This document shows, piece by piece, positions 16,413 through 16,833 of a DNA stretch of 16,833 nt. The DNA comes from Porogramme epimiltina (Eukaryota; Basidiomycota; Agaricomycetes; Polyporales; Polyporaceae). Position 1 is the stretch's first letter. Every line of letters begins with the position of its first letter. The translations under genes and the position numbers were made by a program. The stretch spans positions 1 to 16,833 of the forward strand of contig FTLJ01000906.1 of NCBI GenBank assembly GCA_900155495.1, given 5' to 3'. The notes beneath the pieces were generated by a model, which saw only the letters and a list, made by a program, of their open reading frames with translations, was not told the DNA's origin and made no database searches.

Positions 16413-16833
16413 ATGCGCGCCCCGAAGTCCGCCCCAACGTTCGAAATGATGAACATACTTGCGTCCGCGCTGGATTATCGCGGGCTCTTCGCGAACATGA
16501 TGTACACTGCACCTGTTCTTTAGCACCCTCAATGTCAGCATGGCCGCGCGCGCGAACGACGGCAGTGGCGACACTCCGGGGCACACGCTCCCTATGTTCC
16601 TGCCGCGCCGCGCCGTAATGCGCGCGTCGCAGAAGCCTCTTCGCCCCGGTTGAGTACCGTTTTGACGCGCGCACTAGGAGCGGCGCGCACGGGCGCCTCG
16701 TGACCTCGCGCCCTACTACCTTGCCCCCGCCGGGCTTGTGCTTCTCGAAAGCACCCTCAAGCCTCATGGAGAGTATCTCCTCTGCCTCGAAGGTCGAAGG
16801 AAGCAGCGCGCTGGGTTCACGCACGTCCTCGCC
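16413..16833. other. Right-edge segment with unresolved short reading frames on both strands
   Basis: Plus strand: a 36-codon frame at 16413-16523 begins MRAPKSAPTFEMMN and reads like ordinary protein, followed by a second 38-codon frame starting at the ATG near 16543. Minus strand: a frame open from the window edge to 16363 contains PSTFEAEEILSMRLEGAFEKHKPGGG. On that strand, GTGAGT...CCTAG at about 16319-16354 could be a very short intron. Neither reading matches a family I know, and the two strands compete. A gene continuing beyond the window is plausible on either strand. Confidence 0.25.

Noticed and set aside
3422..16833. tRNA genes, CRISPR arrays, transposase genes or LTRs
   Set aside because: I looked for TTCGA-type B boxes, regularly spaced repeats, DDE or reverse-transcriptase motifs and long terminal repeats and found none convincing.

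Overview
The window looks like nuclear DNA from a filamentous basidiomycete, probably an agaricomycete. The evidence is short GT...AG introns of 71-76 bp, long GC-rich and pyrimidine-rich flanks, no bacterial-type gene packing, and a tandem family of large intron-containing genes resembling the F-box/leucine-rich-repeat proteins that are greatly expanded in Agaricomycetes. Nothing suggests a prokaryote, virus or organelle. The assignment rests on gene structure and protein character, not on a database match.

Left part (1-3.4 kb): very GC-rich DNA with the 3' half of one plus-strand gene, exons about 68-280 and 1516-2274. The protein is disordered, Ser/Arg/Ala-rich and of unknown function, with a His-rich patch and three basophilic kinase-type motifs. 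The only splice that fits joins the exons in phase 0 across an unusually long (1235 bp), pyrimidine-rich intron. Downstream is C/T-rich DNA with two poly-C runs and two undetermined bases.

Region 3.4-5.4 kb: no gene I can defend.

Main content (5.4-15.7 kb): three plus-strand, head-to-tail paralogues of 586, 582 (or 568) and 567 aa at 5451-7287, 8027-9849 and 13758-15532. Each has an N-terminal F-box-like segment, one short phase-0 intron at the homologous site (76, 74 and 71 bp), and a long second exon with a degenerate leucine-rich region ending in strongly conserved blocks (INFDDFV, TIFAFARAHPRLLHL, HGLLW[FL]KVG, A[IL]DRAFP). By family knowledge such proteins would be substrate receptors of SCF-type ubiquitin ligases, but Skp1 binding and substrates are inferred. 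The copies also share short flanking blocks in a mosaic: copies 1 and 2 share a motif near the start codon, copies 2 and 3 share an upstream motif and the most similar introns, and copies 1 and 3 share a 3' block. Copies 1 and 2 lie 0.74 kb apart. Copy 3 lies 3.9 kb further on, beyond a GC-rich gene-free stretch.

Right edge (15.5-16.8 kb): the shared 3' block of copy 3, an AT-rich patch of repeated TGTAAG/TGTAAA words, and an edge segment with competing short reading frames on both strands that cannot be resolved from the DNA. The cluster has the appearance of a recently duplicated, still diverging gene family. I see no convincing new multi-gene system beyond it.
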